From assembly GCA_018396705.1 (NCBI GenBank), contig JAGTQZ010000006.1:1-64000 (forward strand): a stretch of DNA of 64,000 nt, written 5' to 3'. A model generated the notes under the pieces. That model searched no databases and was not told the DNA's origin. It worked only from the letters and a program-made list of their open reading frames with translations. Positions within the stretch are counted from its first letter, which is position 1; each line of letters starts with the position of its first letter. Of this stretch, positions 48,311-57,022 are shown one piece after another. This DNA comes from Candidatus Bathyarchaeota archaeon (GTDB lineage: Archaea; Thermoproteota; Bathyarchaeia; Bathyarchaeales; Bathycorpusculaceae). A program made the position numbers and the translations under genes.

Positions 48311-48919
48311 TTGAAAAACTTGAGATGGTTAAAAGCTGCGGCGGAAGAAATCATTACAGGAATAAAAAGCGCCATTGAAGAGCTTAACCCAAACGAAGTG
48401 GAGCGTTTCATCCAGCTACTATTAACAGCAAAAGACAAGAAAATATTCGTTGTAGGCATGGGAAGAAGCGGTTTTGTAGGTCGAGCCTTCGCGTTGCGCT
48501 TAATGAACTTAGGCTTCAACGTTTACTTTCTAGGAGAAACCATCACACCAGCAGCGGTGAAAGGGGACCTCTTAATAGCCATATCTGGAACGGGATCGAC
48601 GAAAATGGTTTTAACCGCAAGCGCAGCTGCAAAGGAAATAGGTGCAACCGTCGTGGCGATAACTTCTTTCCCAGAATCGCCTTTGGGGCAGATAGCAGAC
48701 CTTGTTGTTACAATTAAAGGCCGAACAAAAGCCGGATGGCCCCGTGAAGAAGATTATTTGGCCAGACAACTCATGGGCGAAAAAGAGCCTTTAACACCCC
48801 TTGGAAGCATTTTCGAGAACAACTGCATGGTTTTCTTGGACGGACTAATAGTAGAGCTAATGCACCGAATGGGAACAACAGAAGAAGACTTAAGGCGTAG
48901 GCACGCAACCATAGAATAA
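48311..48919 (+). CDS. hxlB: 6-phospho-3-hexuloisomerase (SIS domain)
   Basis: The 202-residue SIS-fold isomerase converts hexulose-6-phosphate to fructose-6-phosphate in the ribulose monophosphate pathway. In archaea this pathway runs in reverse to make pentoses. Key stretches are IFVVGMGRSGFVGRAFALRL, LIAISGTGSTKMVLTAS and the C-terminal MHRMGTTEEDLRRRHA. Its usual partner, hexulose phosphate synthase, is not in the window. Confidence 0.9.
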   Translation: MKNLRWLKAAAEEIITGIKSAIEELNPNEVERFIQLLLTAKDKKIFVVGMGRSGFVGRAFALRLMNLGFNVYFLGETITPAAVKGDLLIAISGTGSTKMVLTASAAAKEIGATVVAITSFPESPLGQIADLVVTIKGRTKAGWPREEDYLARQLMGEKEPLTPLGSIFENNCMVFLDGLIVELMHRMGTTEEDLRRRHATIE

Positions 48920-48933
48920 GCATTCCCCGGGGT

Positions 48934-49020
48934 GTGGACAAGATTAGAGCAAAATGGAAAAAGAAAAGAATGCGCAGACAAAAGAAGAAAAGACAGAAAA
49001 GAAAAGCTAGGTATAAGTAG
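48934..49020 (+). CDS. rpl41e: Ribosomal protein eL41
   Basis: A 28-codon frame starts GTG and ends TAG at 49018-49020. Its product, rich in Lys and Arg, contains RAKWKKKRMRRQKKKRQKRK, matching the eL41 pattern RAKWRKKRMRRLKRKRRK. eL41 is a single basic helix buried at the subunit interface of archaeal and eukaryotic ribosomes and is routinely missed because of its size. It lies 14 bases after the hexuloisomerase stop. Confidence 0.9.
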   Translation: MDKIRAKWKKKRMRRQKKKRQKRKARYK

Positions 49021-49166
49021 CACGTTTAACGGATTTTCGTCTTTTTAAAGTCTGCGTTTTTAAGTGTGTTAAAGATTAGACATACATATAGCTTATTAAG
49101 ACTAACGATAGAGTATGATATCGAAAAGAGCAGCCTAAATGCTAAACCATACAAAAAGGGGGAAAA

Positions 49167-50720
49167 ATGCCCAAAACACCAAAAAACACAAAAACAAAAG
49201 AAGAAACAGAATTCGGGGCAATAATAGAAGTAAAAGAAAGAAAGCCAGCAGTCTTCAGAGAAGTATATCCAATACAGGAGCCGTATGTCTACGCGGCAAT
49301 TGTGAAAGATCCGGAGACTCAGAAAACCCGCTATGAAGTCATAGAACCAACCCTCACAAAAGAGGAGGAAGAACACCTAAAAGAAGTCAAAATTATCCTA
49401 ATGGAAGAAATAGATGTAAACCTAAAAGAAATAGAGACGAAGGAAAAAGCCGAACAATACCTCAAAGAGAAAGCAAAACAAGTAATCAAAAAATACCACA
49501 TAAAAATCCCACCGGAATCCGTTGATAAGCTCTTATATTACCTTACAAGGGATTTCATTGGCTACGGCAAAATAGACCCATTAATGAAAGACCATCTTAT
49601 AGAAGATATCTCAGCTGATGGAGTAAACATACCAATATATGTTTGGCATAGAACATACGAGTCGCTTCCAACAAACATAATATTTAAGGATGAGGTGGAA
49701 CTCAATTCGTTCATAATCCGCTTGGCATATTTAGCTGGCAAAAACATTTCAATAGCATCTCCAATTCTGGACGCTTCGCTACCTGACGGAAGCCGCATAC
49801 AACTTACTTACGGAAGCGAGGTGACCAGAAGAGGCTCAACCTTCACTATCCGCCGTTTCAGAGTGGATCCTTTAACAATTTCAGATCTCATAGCCTTTAA
49901 CACGCTTTCCTCGGAGATGGCCGCCTATCTATGGTACGTTATAGAAAACCGTGCATCAGTGCTTGTAGCCGGAGGAATAGCATGTGGAAAAACCACCATG
50001 CTGAATTGCTTGTCCATGTTCATAAAGCCTGAAATGAAAATTGTAAGCGTAGAGGACACTCAGGAGTTGAACTTGCCTCATGAAAACTGGATACCATCCG
50101 TCGTAAGGGAAGGCTTCGGATACGAAAATAAAAGTGCCATAACACTTTTTGACCTTTTGAAGGCAGCTGTAAGACAAAGACCTGACTACATAATCGTGGG
50201 TGAAATCCGAGGAGAAGAAGCCTACACGCTGTTTCAAGCTATGGCAACGGGACATCTTGGAATGTGCACCATCCATGCCGAGTCCGTTGAAGCCGTAATA
50301 AACCGTTTAGAATCCGAGCCTATGAATATTCCAAAGCCGCTCATAGCCATGACTGATTTGATAATGGTTATGACGAGAACAGAAATTGAAGGGAAACCAG
50401 TCAGAAGAACCCTAACAGCAACAGAAGTTGTAGGACTTGACGCTAAAACAGGCAAAATAATGACAGAGGAAGTTTTTCGTTGGAAACCTAAAGAAGACAG
50501 GTTTGAGTTTCTAGGTCACAGCAGCCTCATAGAAGAGCACATCAAAAAGCTTGAACTAAGCGGGGAAGACGTTAGACAGGAACTCCAACGCAGAAAAACC
50601 GTTCTTGAATGGATGGTTAGAAAGGGCATCCGCAGACACACAGAAGTAGCCAACATAATCCGCGAATACTACGCTAATCCAGCAAGAGTTTTCCAAAAAG
50701 CAAGGATGGAACTAGAATGA
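49167..50720 (+). CDS. Type II/IV secretion-pilus assembly ATPase (TadA/GspE-like)
   Basis: The 517-residue hexameric motor extends a type IV pilus-like filament. After a charged N-terminal region (to about 110) comes the N2 domain (GKIDPLMKDHLIEDI). Walker A is GGIACGKTT at about 269-277, with Cys273 where Ser, Thr or Ala is usual. The Asp box is VSVEDTQEL and Walker B is YIIVGEIRGEE (341-351). The His box MATGHLGMCTIHAES follows. The start follows AAGGGGGAAAA. It opens a five-gene operon with two membrane platform proteins and two pilin-like proteins, and its stop overlaps the next start (ATGA). Confidence 0.92.
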   Translation: MPKTPKNTKTKEETEFGAIIEVKERKPAVFREVYPIQEPYVYAAIVKDPETQKTRYEVIEPTLTKEEEEHLKEVKIILMEEIDVNLKEIETKEKAEQYLKEKAKQVIKKYHIKIPPESVDKLLYYLTRDFIGYGKIDPLMKDHLIEDISADGVNIPIYVWHRTYESLPTNIIFKDEVELNSFIIRLAYLAGKNISIASPILDASLPDGSRIQLTYGSEVTRRGSTFTIRRFRVDPLTISDLIAFNTLSSEMAAYLWYVIENRASVLVAGGIACGKTTMLNCLSMFIKPEMKIVSVEDTQELNLPHENWIPSVVREGFGYENKSAITLFDLLKAAVRQRPDYIIVGEIRGEEAYTLFQAMATGHLGMCTIHAESVEAVINRLESEPMNIPKPLIAMTDLIMVMTRTEIEGKPVRRTLTATEVVGLDAKTGKIMTEEVFRWKPKEDRFEFLGHSSLIEEHIKKLELSGEDVRQELQRRKTVLEWMVRKGIRRHTEVANIIREYYANPARVFQKARMELE

Positions 50721-51730
50721 AAAAGGAAAAAATCTCTGAAAAATACAAGAAGCTCTACGCGAGCTTGCTTTCGCAACTGAAATGTTTACTTTCAAAAATC
50801 AATGGAAAAATAAGCGCTGATAAAAGTGAAAGCTTCCGCTTAGAATCTAGAACCCCCAGCCTAGCGTCCCTTGCATATAAATTTATGGGCGAAAAAGTTG
50901 GAAGAGTTCTGCCGCTTTTCTCAGATTTGGATATACATTTGCAAAAAGCTGGGATTAAAACTAATTTTAGAGTTTACGTTAGTTTAACAGTTTTTTCAAC
51001 AATTTTAGTCTCACTTTTGGTGCTTGTTTGTATACCGTACCTGCTTGTCTACGCCTTTCGAGTGCCAGTTCTTCATGCATTGCTATTCGGTTTTGGCGGC
51101 AGTCTATTCGCGGTTGCTTTTTCAATCATCGGATTCTACGTTTATCCAGTCTATCGCGCCGACAAAATTAAGCGAGATTTAGAAGACGAATTGGCCTTTG
51201 CAACGGGGTATATGGCAATCCTTGCAAGCGCGGGTGTTCCACCTGAGAAAATTTTTCATTCATTGTCAAATCTTCCAATACAGTTGGCAGTTTCAGTTGA
51301 AGCTAAAAACATAATCCGCGACGTAAACCTTTTCGGCCTTGACATAATATCAGCATTAGAAAACGCCTCGAGAAAGTCGCCTTCCAAACTGTTCAGCGAA
51401 ATGCTGGAAGGCCTCATATCGACAATACATTCTGGAAGCAACCTCGCCGCATACTTAAGGGAAAGGTCTAAGCAACATATGAAATTGAAGAGGATAAGCC
51501 TCCGAAAGTTTTCAGACACGTTGTCCATTCTCTCAGAGTTCTATGTGGCTTTGCTGGTAACAGGTCCATTACTGCTGATAATCATGCTTGCGGTTATGGC
51601 TATGATGGGTGGTGGAAGCCTAGGCTTTCTGGGTCCAGATTTGCTGCTTAGAATCATCACATACATTGGAATACCCGTAGGTTCAACAATGTTTCTTATA
51701 ATATTGGATTCGGTTTCGCCAAAGTGGTAA
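50717..51730 (+). CDS. Pilus assembly membrane platform protein (TadC/GspF-like), first
   Basis: The 337-residue type II secretion F-domain protein has membrane segments at about 92-118 and 122-145 and two more near the C-terminus (LYVALLVTGPLLLIIMLAVM; TYIGIPVGSTMFLIILD). The cytoplasmic domain has DELAFATGYMAILASAGVPPEKIF, the family signature. It docks the ATPase and pulls pilins from the membrane. It pairs with the second platform gene three bases downstream. Confidence 0.88.
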   Translation: MKKEKISEKYKKLYASLLSQLKCLLSKINGKISADKSESFRLESRTPSLASLAYKFMGEKVGRVLPLFSDLDIHLQKAGIKTNFRVYVSLTVFSTILVSLLVLVCIPYLLVYAFRVPVLHALLFGFGGSLFAVAFSIIGFYVYPVYRADKIKRDLEDELAFATGYMAILASAGVPPEKIFHSLSNLPIQLAVSVEAKNIIRDVNLFGLDIISALENASRKSPSKLFSEMLEGLISTIHSGSNLAAYLRERSKQHMKLKRISLRKFSDTLSILSEFYVALLVTGPLLLIIMLAVMAMMGGGSLGFLGPDLLLRIITYIGIPVGSTMFLIILDSVSPKW

Positions 51731-51733
51731 GCT

Positions 51734-52549
51734 ATGTCAAAGATGGGAAAAACCTTAAAGCGGATCCTGCAGATTGCATCAGCCGTCTTAGCAGCGACTA
51801 TTGTAGTTCTTGGTTTTTTGTCCGCTTGGGGAACCCCAGTTTTCGACGAATTTTTGTTCTTTGCCATCTTGGCCGCTTTCACTCCGCCTACAGTCTTAAG
51901 TTACATTGAATACCAGTGGAAGAAAGCTGTGGACGAACATTTACCAGACCTTTTCAGAAGCATAGTGCAAGCTCAAGAAACCGGCATGACCTTACCCCGC
52001 GCTTTGGAAGAAGCTGCAAAAAGAGATTATGGACCTTTAACGGCTGAACTGCGCAAAATGACTGCACAGATTTCTTGGGGCATGACCCTTGAAGAAGCAT
52101 TAGTGTCCTTTGCAAAGCGAGTTGATACGGTTCTTGTACAGAGAACTGTTCCCCTAATAATTGAGGCCAGCCGTTCTGGCGGATATATAGAGAAGATTTT
52201 TGACCCTATGGGTAAATTTGTACAATCAACACTACTGCTTAACAAAGAGCGCCGTAACAGAACACGCCCATACATCGCAATAATTTATGTAGCTTTCTTT
52301 GTCTTCATATTCACTATCGTACTATTGTTCAAATCTTTCTTTATAGACATACAAGGCTTGCCGTTACTTGGCGCTACTATAATGGCGCCTGAAGAAGTTA
52401 AGCGTTTATTCTTTCACATGACGGTTATCCAGGCCTTTTTCGGAGGCTTAGTAGCGGGCAAAATGGGCGAAGGAACGCTAAGCGCTGGTCTAAAGCACAG
52501 TCTAGCGCTTATGATATGCGGCTACATAGCCCTGAAACTCTTTATGTAG
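51734..52549 (+). CDS. Pilus assembly membrane platform protein (TadC/GspF-like), second
   Basis: The 271-residue partner platform protein carries the F-domain signature PDLFRSIVQAQETGMTLPRA and KMTAQISWGMTLEEALVSFA, with four predicted membrane segments. Archaellum systems and many archaeal pili use one FlaJ-like protein with two F domains, whereas Tad systems use two separate proteins (TadB, TadC). This arrangement is Tad-like. Confidence 0.88.
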   Translation: MSKMGKTLKRILQIASAVLAATIVVLGFLSAWGTPVFDEFLFFAILAAFTPPTVLSYIEYQWKKAVDEHLPDLFRSIVQAQETGMTLPRALEEAAKRDYGPLTAELRKMTAQISWGMTLEEALVSFAKRVDTVLVQRTVPLIIEASRSGGYIEKIFDPMGKFVQSTLLLNKERRNRTRPYIAIIYVAFFVFIFTIVLLFKSFFIDIQGLPLLGATIMAPEEVKRLFFHMTVIQAFFGGLVAGKMGEGTLSAGLKHSLALMICGYIALKLFM

Positions 52550-52565
52550 AAGGTGGCAGTGGAAT

Positions 52566-52988
52566 ATGCGCTTGTTTTGGAGATTTTCCATAAATAAAAG
52601 GGCTGTGAGCCCGGTTCTCAGCAATCTTTTGCTTATGGTTGTGGCTGTAGCCGCCATGTCAATAGCAGCCACGGCCACGTATGTTGTTACAACAAACCTT
52701 AGGGAAACTATGGGCGAACGCTTTGTAGTAGAGGACGTTTGGTTCAACAATGCGACCGGTGTCAGCTGCATAAGCATTTACATACGTAACACCGGAAAAA
52801 GCGCCATCACCATTTCAGCAGTTTACGTAAACAACACTCCTGCATATGGATTTGCAAAACTTGATTTAGGGTTGGGCGACCATGGATGGCTTAACATAAC
52901 ATATCCTTGGGAAAAAGGTCACGTATATTACATAAACGTCGTAACCTCAAGGGGGAATCACATTGAGGGCTATTACAAGGCACCTTAA
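52566..52988 (+). CDS. Small type IV pilin-like protein with class III signal peptide
   Basis: The 140-residue protein has a short basic leader and prepilin cleavage region NKRAVSPVLSN (cut after Arg12), then the hydrophobic N-terminal helix LLLMVVAVAAMSIAATATYV. The mature C-terminal domain (about 55-140) is a small beta sandwich ending INVVTSRGNHIEGYY. It is probably the main or an accessory subunit of the filament. The next gene overlaps its end by 26 bases. Confidence 0.85.
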   Translation: MRLFWRFSINKRAVSPVLSNLLLMVVAVAAMSIAATATYVVTTNLRETMGERFVVEDVWFNNATGVSCISIYIRNTGKSAITISAVYVNNTPAYGFAKLDLGLGDHGWLNITYPWEKGHVYYINVVTSRGNHIEGYYKAP

Positions 52989-55626
52989 AAAAATAAAAAG
53001 CAACAGAGACGGTGTAAGCAACGTCCTAGTTGTAATGCTAAGCCTAATCCTAATAACCGTCATAGTTGCAAACGTGGTTATATGGAGCCAACAGATGAAT
53101 CAATTGGACATTGAAAGAATGCATGAATCAGTAAGCATAACAAATGCTGGTCACCTAACACATTCAGAATGGTTTACAGCTCAAAACGAGTTCTCATGGA
53201 GTGGGGGGAATAGAACGGGTGGTTCCTACGTTGATACAAAAACCATGGATGATCAACATGAAAGTTTCATAGAGGGACTCCAAACAATCTACAGTTTCAC
53301 CGCCAACGATGAGACATTCGTTGATCAACAGAGCAACGTCGACAGCTTGAACGATATTGGGACTCACAGTAATTTCAACGCCATGAAAGCTGGACCAGAC
53401 GCGGTTTACGACACTCTAACTGAACAAATAGTCACCATTGAAGACCCAGCTTCCAAAACAAACGCCATAATTGCTTACAGGAGCAACACTGGAACATACA
53501 CGCTTAGCTCGCCTAAAAACAGAATATGGACTGGCAATTCCGCCTTATGGGGTAGCGAGGTTGAAATGCCAACTGCCGGAAGCCCAGTCCGCTGGGTTAG
53601 AAGCGAATACTGTCCGGTAAAGTCCAGAGGCTACGAAGTAATCGTTATGACAATTTCGGATGACCGTCACTATGACCTTTACATTTGGAACGGCTCTCAA
53701 TGGCTCGTATTCAATAACATAGGCTACTTTGCGGGCACAACATTCTACAGAGGCTTCGACATAGCCTACGAACATGCCTCTGGAAGAGCCTTAATAGTGT
53801 ATTCACGTGGAACCGCAACCGAAGGACAAGAAATCGGCTACAGAATATGGGATGGAACCACATTATCACAAGAATATTTGCTTGGCTCACCATACACCAC
53901 TGGCATAGTATATTGGATTAACTTAGCTTCATGTCCCGGAACACGAGCCGGAACAGCAGACGACAACGAAATCGCCATGATTTTCATCGACTCCAACGCA
54001 GATGTTTTCGGCTACATTTGGACTGGCTCAAGTTGGAGTGCAATGGGACAAACGGCTGTTTGGGATGCTACAGCAGCCATAGCCACAGAAGAATGCATAG
54101 CAGTCGCCTACGAACAGCTAAGCGGAAGAGCCATGTTCATTTGGGGAGACGCCACAGCAACAGACAACTATTACAGAATATGGGACGGCACAACCCTTAC
54201 GGCAGCCACGCTTCTAGACATAGCTGCTCAAGGTGGATTAACAAACTGGGTTACATTAAAATCTCAACCTAACTCTAACGGTTTGCTTTATTTGGTGGTG
54301 GATGCAGGTAGCGACTTAAACACTGCATATTGGAACGGGAATTCATGGACGGTTCACACGGAACACGACGCTGCTGTTGACACGCATGCTGCAAGATGCG
54401 CAGATTTCGCTTGGGACCCTGTTGGAAGCACTGGCTTACTCGTCTGGGGCACCGCAGCTAACAGCATATCCCGCAAAACGTTCACACCGCCGAACACGTG
54501 GAGCGCCGCAACCACGGCAACCGCTGCTGGAACGCATCCATGGGTTCAGTTGCGAACAAACCCACGTTACGTCAGCGGAGACAAATACGTTATAGGTGCA
54601 GACCTAAACAGCAACTTTGACATTGGCTCAATAACATGGGACGGCACAACGTTCACCATAACTGAAGGTGTGATAACAACCGACACCACGGTTTCAACAT
54701 ACGAATGCTTTGAAATAGCATTCATGAATTTTGGACCTCTAACCTTAACATATCAACTTGACTTGGAAGTGCAGTGGGTAAACGCCAATTACACCAGACC
54801 CAACGAATACCTATGCATATACGCCGGCACATTAAACTCTGAAAGCCTACAAGTTGACGTTTGGACTGGTTCTTCATGGGTTACAATTATAAACGCTCTA
54901 ACCACTGGATGGAACAACGTTTCAGTCTCAGACTACTTAACATCAAGCACATTCACAATAAGATTCAGAGACACAGAAACATTAGAGGACAAAACACAGA
55001 GCAGCTGGCAAATAGACTGTGCATTACTACACACGTGGGAAACAAGCTTGAGGAGAAGCTACCGCCTCGAATTGTTTAACTCCTTTACAATAGACTTGTC
55101 AATTTATCCACTAGATCGCATTTACGGCGTTGAAATAGTGGTAAGATATAAGGTTTCAGAAACTAATGAACGCTGGCTTATAAAAGCTTATGACTGGTCT
55201 TCTGGAAACTTTAGTGATGAAGGCTTTAACATTACAGAAGGGAGTAAGCCTACAAGCCATGAATGGAACAATTACGCCGTAAGCATAACCGAAAATTGGA
55301 CTAGATACATACAGAGCAACGGCACAGTCCAAATAATGTTCTGTGACGCAGACTTAAGTGAAGATCAGATTTTTGTCGACATCGATTTCATAGGCGTCCG
55401 TGTTATCCTCAATGGCATATTCTTAGAACTGAAAAACAGTGGGGCTACAACAGCCCATGTAGTAGCCATATGGGTTATGAACACGACTCACCACATGCGT
55501 TTCGACTTAGACTTTTTCATAAATCCCGGAGAAAGCGCAACTCTCAGGATAGTTACCATAACCCCACCGACTGGTGACTTAACAGTTAAGATTGTCACTG
55601 AAAGGGGTAACATAGACGCTTTTTAA
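52963..55626 (+). CDS. Giant pilin-like adhesin with nested beta-sandwich and about eight-bladed propeller
   Basis: This 887-residue protein starts at TTG 52963 behind GGGGGAA. Residues 1-65 are a prepilin N-terminus (RDGVSNVLVV, then hydrophobic LSLILITVIVANVVI). Residues 816-887 (LELKNSGATT to KIVTERGNIDAF) resemble the C-terminal domain of the small pilin upstream. Between them, residues 110-155 and 595-695 look like two halves of one beta-sandwich module (DIGTHSNFNAMKAGPDAVYD, then LDLEVQWVNANY and SSWQIDCALLH). Residues about 158-590 hold repeated W-x-G blades: IWTGNSALW, IWNGSQW, YRIWDGTTL, YIWTGSSW, YRIWDGTTL, AYWNGNSW, the weaker TPPNTWS and ITWDGTTF. A second sandwich domain covers about 697-815. 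Likely a filament-displayed adhesin; the ligand is unknown. Confidence 0.75.
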   Translation: MRAITRHLKKIKSNRDGVSNVLVVMLSLILITVIVANVVIWSQQMNQLDIERMHESVSITNAGHLTHSEWFTAQNEFSWSGGNRTGGSYVDTKTMDDQHESFIEGLQTIYSFTANDETFVDQQSNVDSLNDIGTHSNFNAMKAGPDAVYDTLTEQIVTIEDPASKTNAIIAYRSNTGTYTLSSPKNRIWTGNSALWGSEVEMPTAGSPVRWVRSEYCPVKSRGYEVIVMTISDDRHYDLYIWNGSQWLVFNNIGYFAGTTFYRGFDIAYEHASGRALIVYSRGTATEGQEIGYRIWDGTTLSQEYLLGSPYTTGIVYWINLASCPGTRAGTADDNEIAMIFIDSNADVFGYIWTGSSWSAMGQTAVWDATAAIATEECIAVAYEQLSGRAMFIWGDATATDNYYRIWDGTTLTAATLLDIAAQGGLTNWVTLKSQPNSNGLLYLVVDAGSDLNTAYWNGNSWTVHTEHDAAVDTHAARCADFAWDPVGSTGLLVWGTAANSISRKTFTPPNTWSAATTATAAGTHPWVQLRTNPRYVSGDKYVIGADLNSNFDIGSITWDGTTFTITEGVITTDTTVSTYECFEIAFMNFGPLTLTYQLDLEVQWVNANYTRPNEYLCIYAGTLNSESLQVDVWTGSSWVTIINALTTGWNNVSVSDYLTSSTFTIRFRDTETLEDKTQSSWQIDCALLHTWETSLRRSYRLELFNSFTIDLSIYPLDRIYGVEIVVRYKVSETNERWLIKAYDWSSGNFSDEGFNITEGSKPTSHEWNNYAVSITENWTRYIQSNGTVQIMFCDADLSEDQIFVDIDFIGVRVILNGIFLELKNSGATTAHVVAIWVMNTTHHMRFDLDFFINPGESATLRIVTITPPTGDLTVKIVTERGNIDAF

Positions 55627-55634
55627 CTTGCGCG

Positions 55635-56630
55635 TTAACTCTTGCCTAATTTATCTTTTAGGGCTTTTATCACTTCTTTGGCGTCTTTAGCCTCTATCAC
55701 TTTGATGTTGTAGAGTTCAGCCATTTTTTTCGCGTTTTCGCTTAATTTTGGAATAGCCACTAGAAAGGCGTGTTCTGGTGAAACATCATACATTTTAGCG
55801 AAAAGCGCTATGACCGGCTGTTCTATCACAGCGTTTTCTGTGGCTATGGCCACGTCCATGACGACTACTTTTCCCGTTTTGCCCCCTCTGTGGGCGGCTA
55901 TGTCGAACATGTGATTTGCGCCGGACTTACCCTTGATAAAGGCTGGAGCCTCCACTTCAAACCCGCTTTCGACTAGAAACTCCCTTATTGGGGCAACGAA
56001 AATCCATCCAGCGGTTATTTCGCCTTTTACATTTTCATTTAAAGTGTAAGCGTAGACATCTCGTATTTCAACATCTTCAAATGTAAGGTCGGATTGGCAG
56101 TTCCTGCAAAAATGTCTTGTAACGGGTATGTCAAAGCTTTTGCCGCATTCTTTGCATGTGCACCATATCCCAGCTTTCCGATGATCAACGTCCGGCTTTT
56201 TCAGTTCCTCGTGACATTTAGGGCATACAAGTTTTCCGTCTCTCCGGAAGTTTTCCTCCAGACCCATATACCCACATTTAACATGTTCTATTAGGGAACC
56301 TTTTTGAATATTGAAGGATTTGCAGTATGGGCAACAGTAGCGAGTGGAAACGTTTTGCGAACCGCAACTTGGACAGTATATGATTTTATCGTAGAGTCTT
56401 CTTTCAAGGACGCCAACCTCATATAGCTTGTTAAGGAAATCTTCAGCTCCGGAGGTTTCACCCAAAATCGCTTCTATTTCTGGATACCTGTAACCCAACT
56501 TTGGATCGAAGAATGGTTTAAGCTCAATTATTTCCCCGCTTAGAAATTTGCTTAAAAAAACTTGAACAGCTCGTTCCTTGTACAGTTCAAGCCGCTCAGA
56601 TTTTCCAGCTTTTAGCATTAAGGTTCCCAT
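55635..56630 (-). CDS. Multi-zinc-ribbon protein (TackOD1-like) with C-terminal nuclease-like fold
   Basis: The 331-residue protein has an N-terminal helical/winged part, then zinc-binding pairs: CPSCGSQ with CCPYCKS, VKCGYMG with CPKCHEEL, and CTCKECGKSF with FCRNCQSD. This order resembles the TackOD1 output domain of TACK archaea. The C-terminal ~110 residues (NHMFDIAAHR, KVVVMDVAIA, EHAFLVAIPKL, YNIKVIEAKD) follow the core of restriction-endonuclease-like folds, but the E-x-K is replaced by D-x-A. It may be a nucleic-acid-binding or signalling effector. No kinase or receiver gene is adjacent. Confidence 0.6.
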   Translation of the reverse strand: MGTLMLKAGKSERLELYKERAVQVFLSKFLSGEIIELKPFFDPKLGYRYPEIEAILGETSGAEDFLNKLYEVGVLERRLYDKIIYCPSCGSQNVSTRYCCPYCKSFNIQKGSLIEHVKCGYMGLEENFRRDGKLVCPKCHEELKKPDVDHRKAGIWCTCKECGKSFDIPVTRHFCRNCQSDLTFEDVEIRDVYAYTLNENVKGEITAGWIFVAPIREFLVESGFEVEAPAFIKGKSGANHMFDIAAHRGGKTGKVVVMDVAIATENAVIEQPVIALFAKMYDVSPEHAFLVAIPKLSENAKKMAELYNIKVIEAKDAKEVIKALKDKLGKS

Positions 56631-56776
56631 GCTAGCTATTGGGCAAGCCTATTTTAAGGTGCTAACACTTATTTAATAAGATTATTCATTATTGTTAAAC
56701 TTTCTACGGGAAACATGCTCCAGAAAAGTTTAAAGTTTTGTTGTTACTTTCTGCTTTCATAAAAAGTGTGTCTAGA

Positions 56777-56935
56777 ATGAGCGCAAAAACAAAGCGGCTG
56801 GTACGCTGTACGAAATGCGGCTTCACTTTTGATATATCCTATGGGAGAGCCTTCGCTTGTTCAGGATGCCCATCCACAGTGCAGTGTGGGTATGCCAAAT
56901 GCCCAAAATGTGGACATGAGTTCCCCCTACAATAG
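56777..56935 (+). CDS. Small zinc-ribbon protein
   Basis: The 52-residue protein starts at ATG 56777. It carries CTKCGFTFDIS, CSGCPSTVQCGYAKCPKCGHEF, enough cysteines for two zinc sites. It is conserved-looking but of unknown function. In-frame starts upstream (GTG 56768, ATG 56738) add residues that do not look coding. Confidence 0.7.
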   Translation: MSAKTKRLVRCTKCGFTFDISYGRAFACSGCPSTVQCGYAKCPKCGHEFPLQ

Positions 56936-57022
56936 CTAAGAAAGGAGATTAGGAAATAGACATATTTTTTAATTTGAACATCCAATAAAGTCGGACAGTG
57001 CTGATCTAAAAATGTTTAATTT

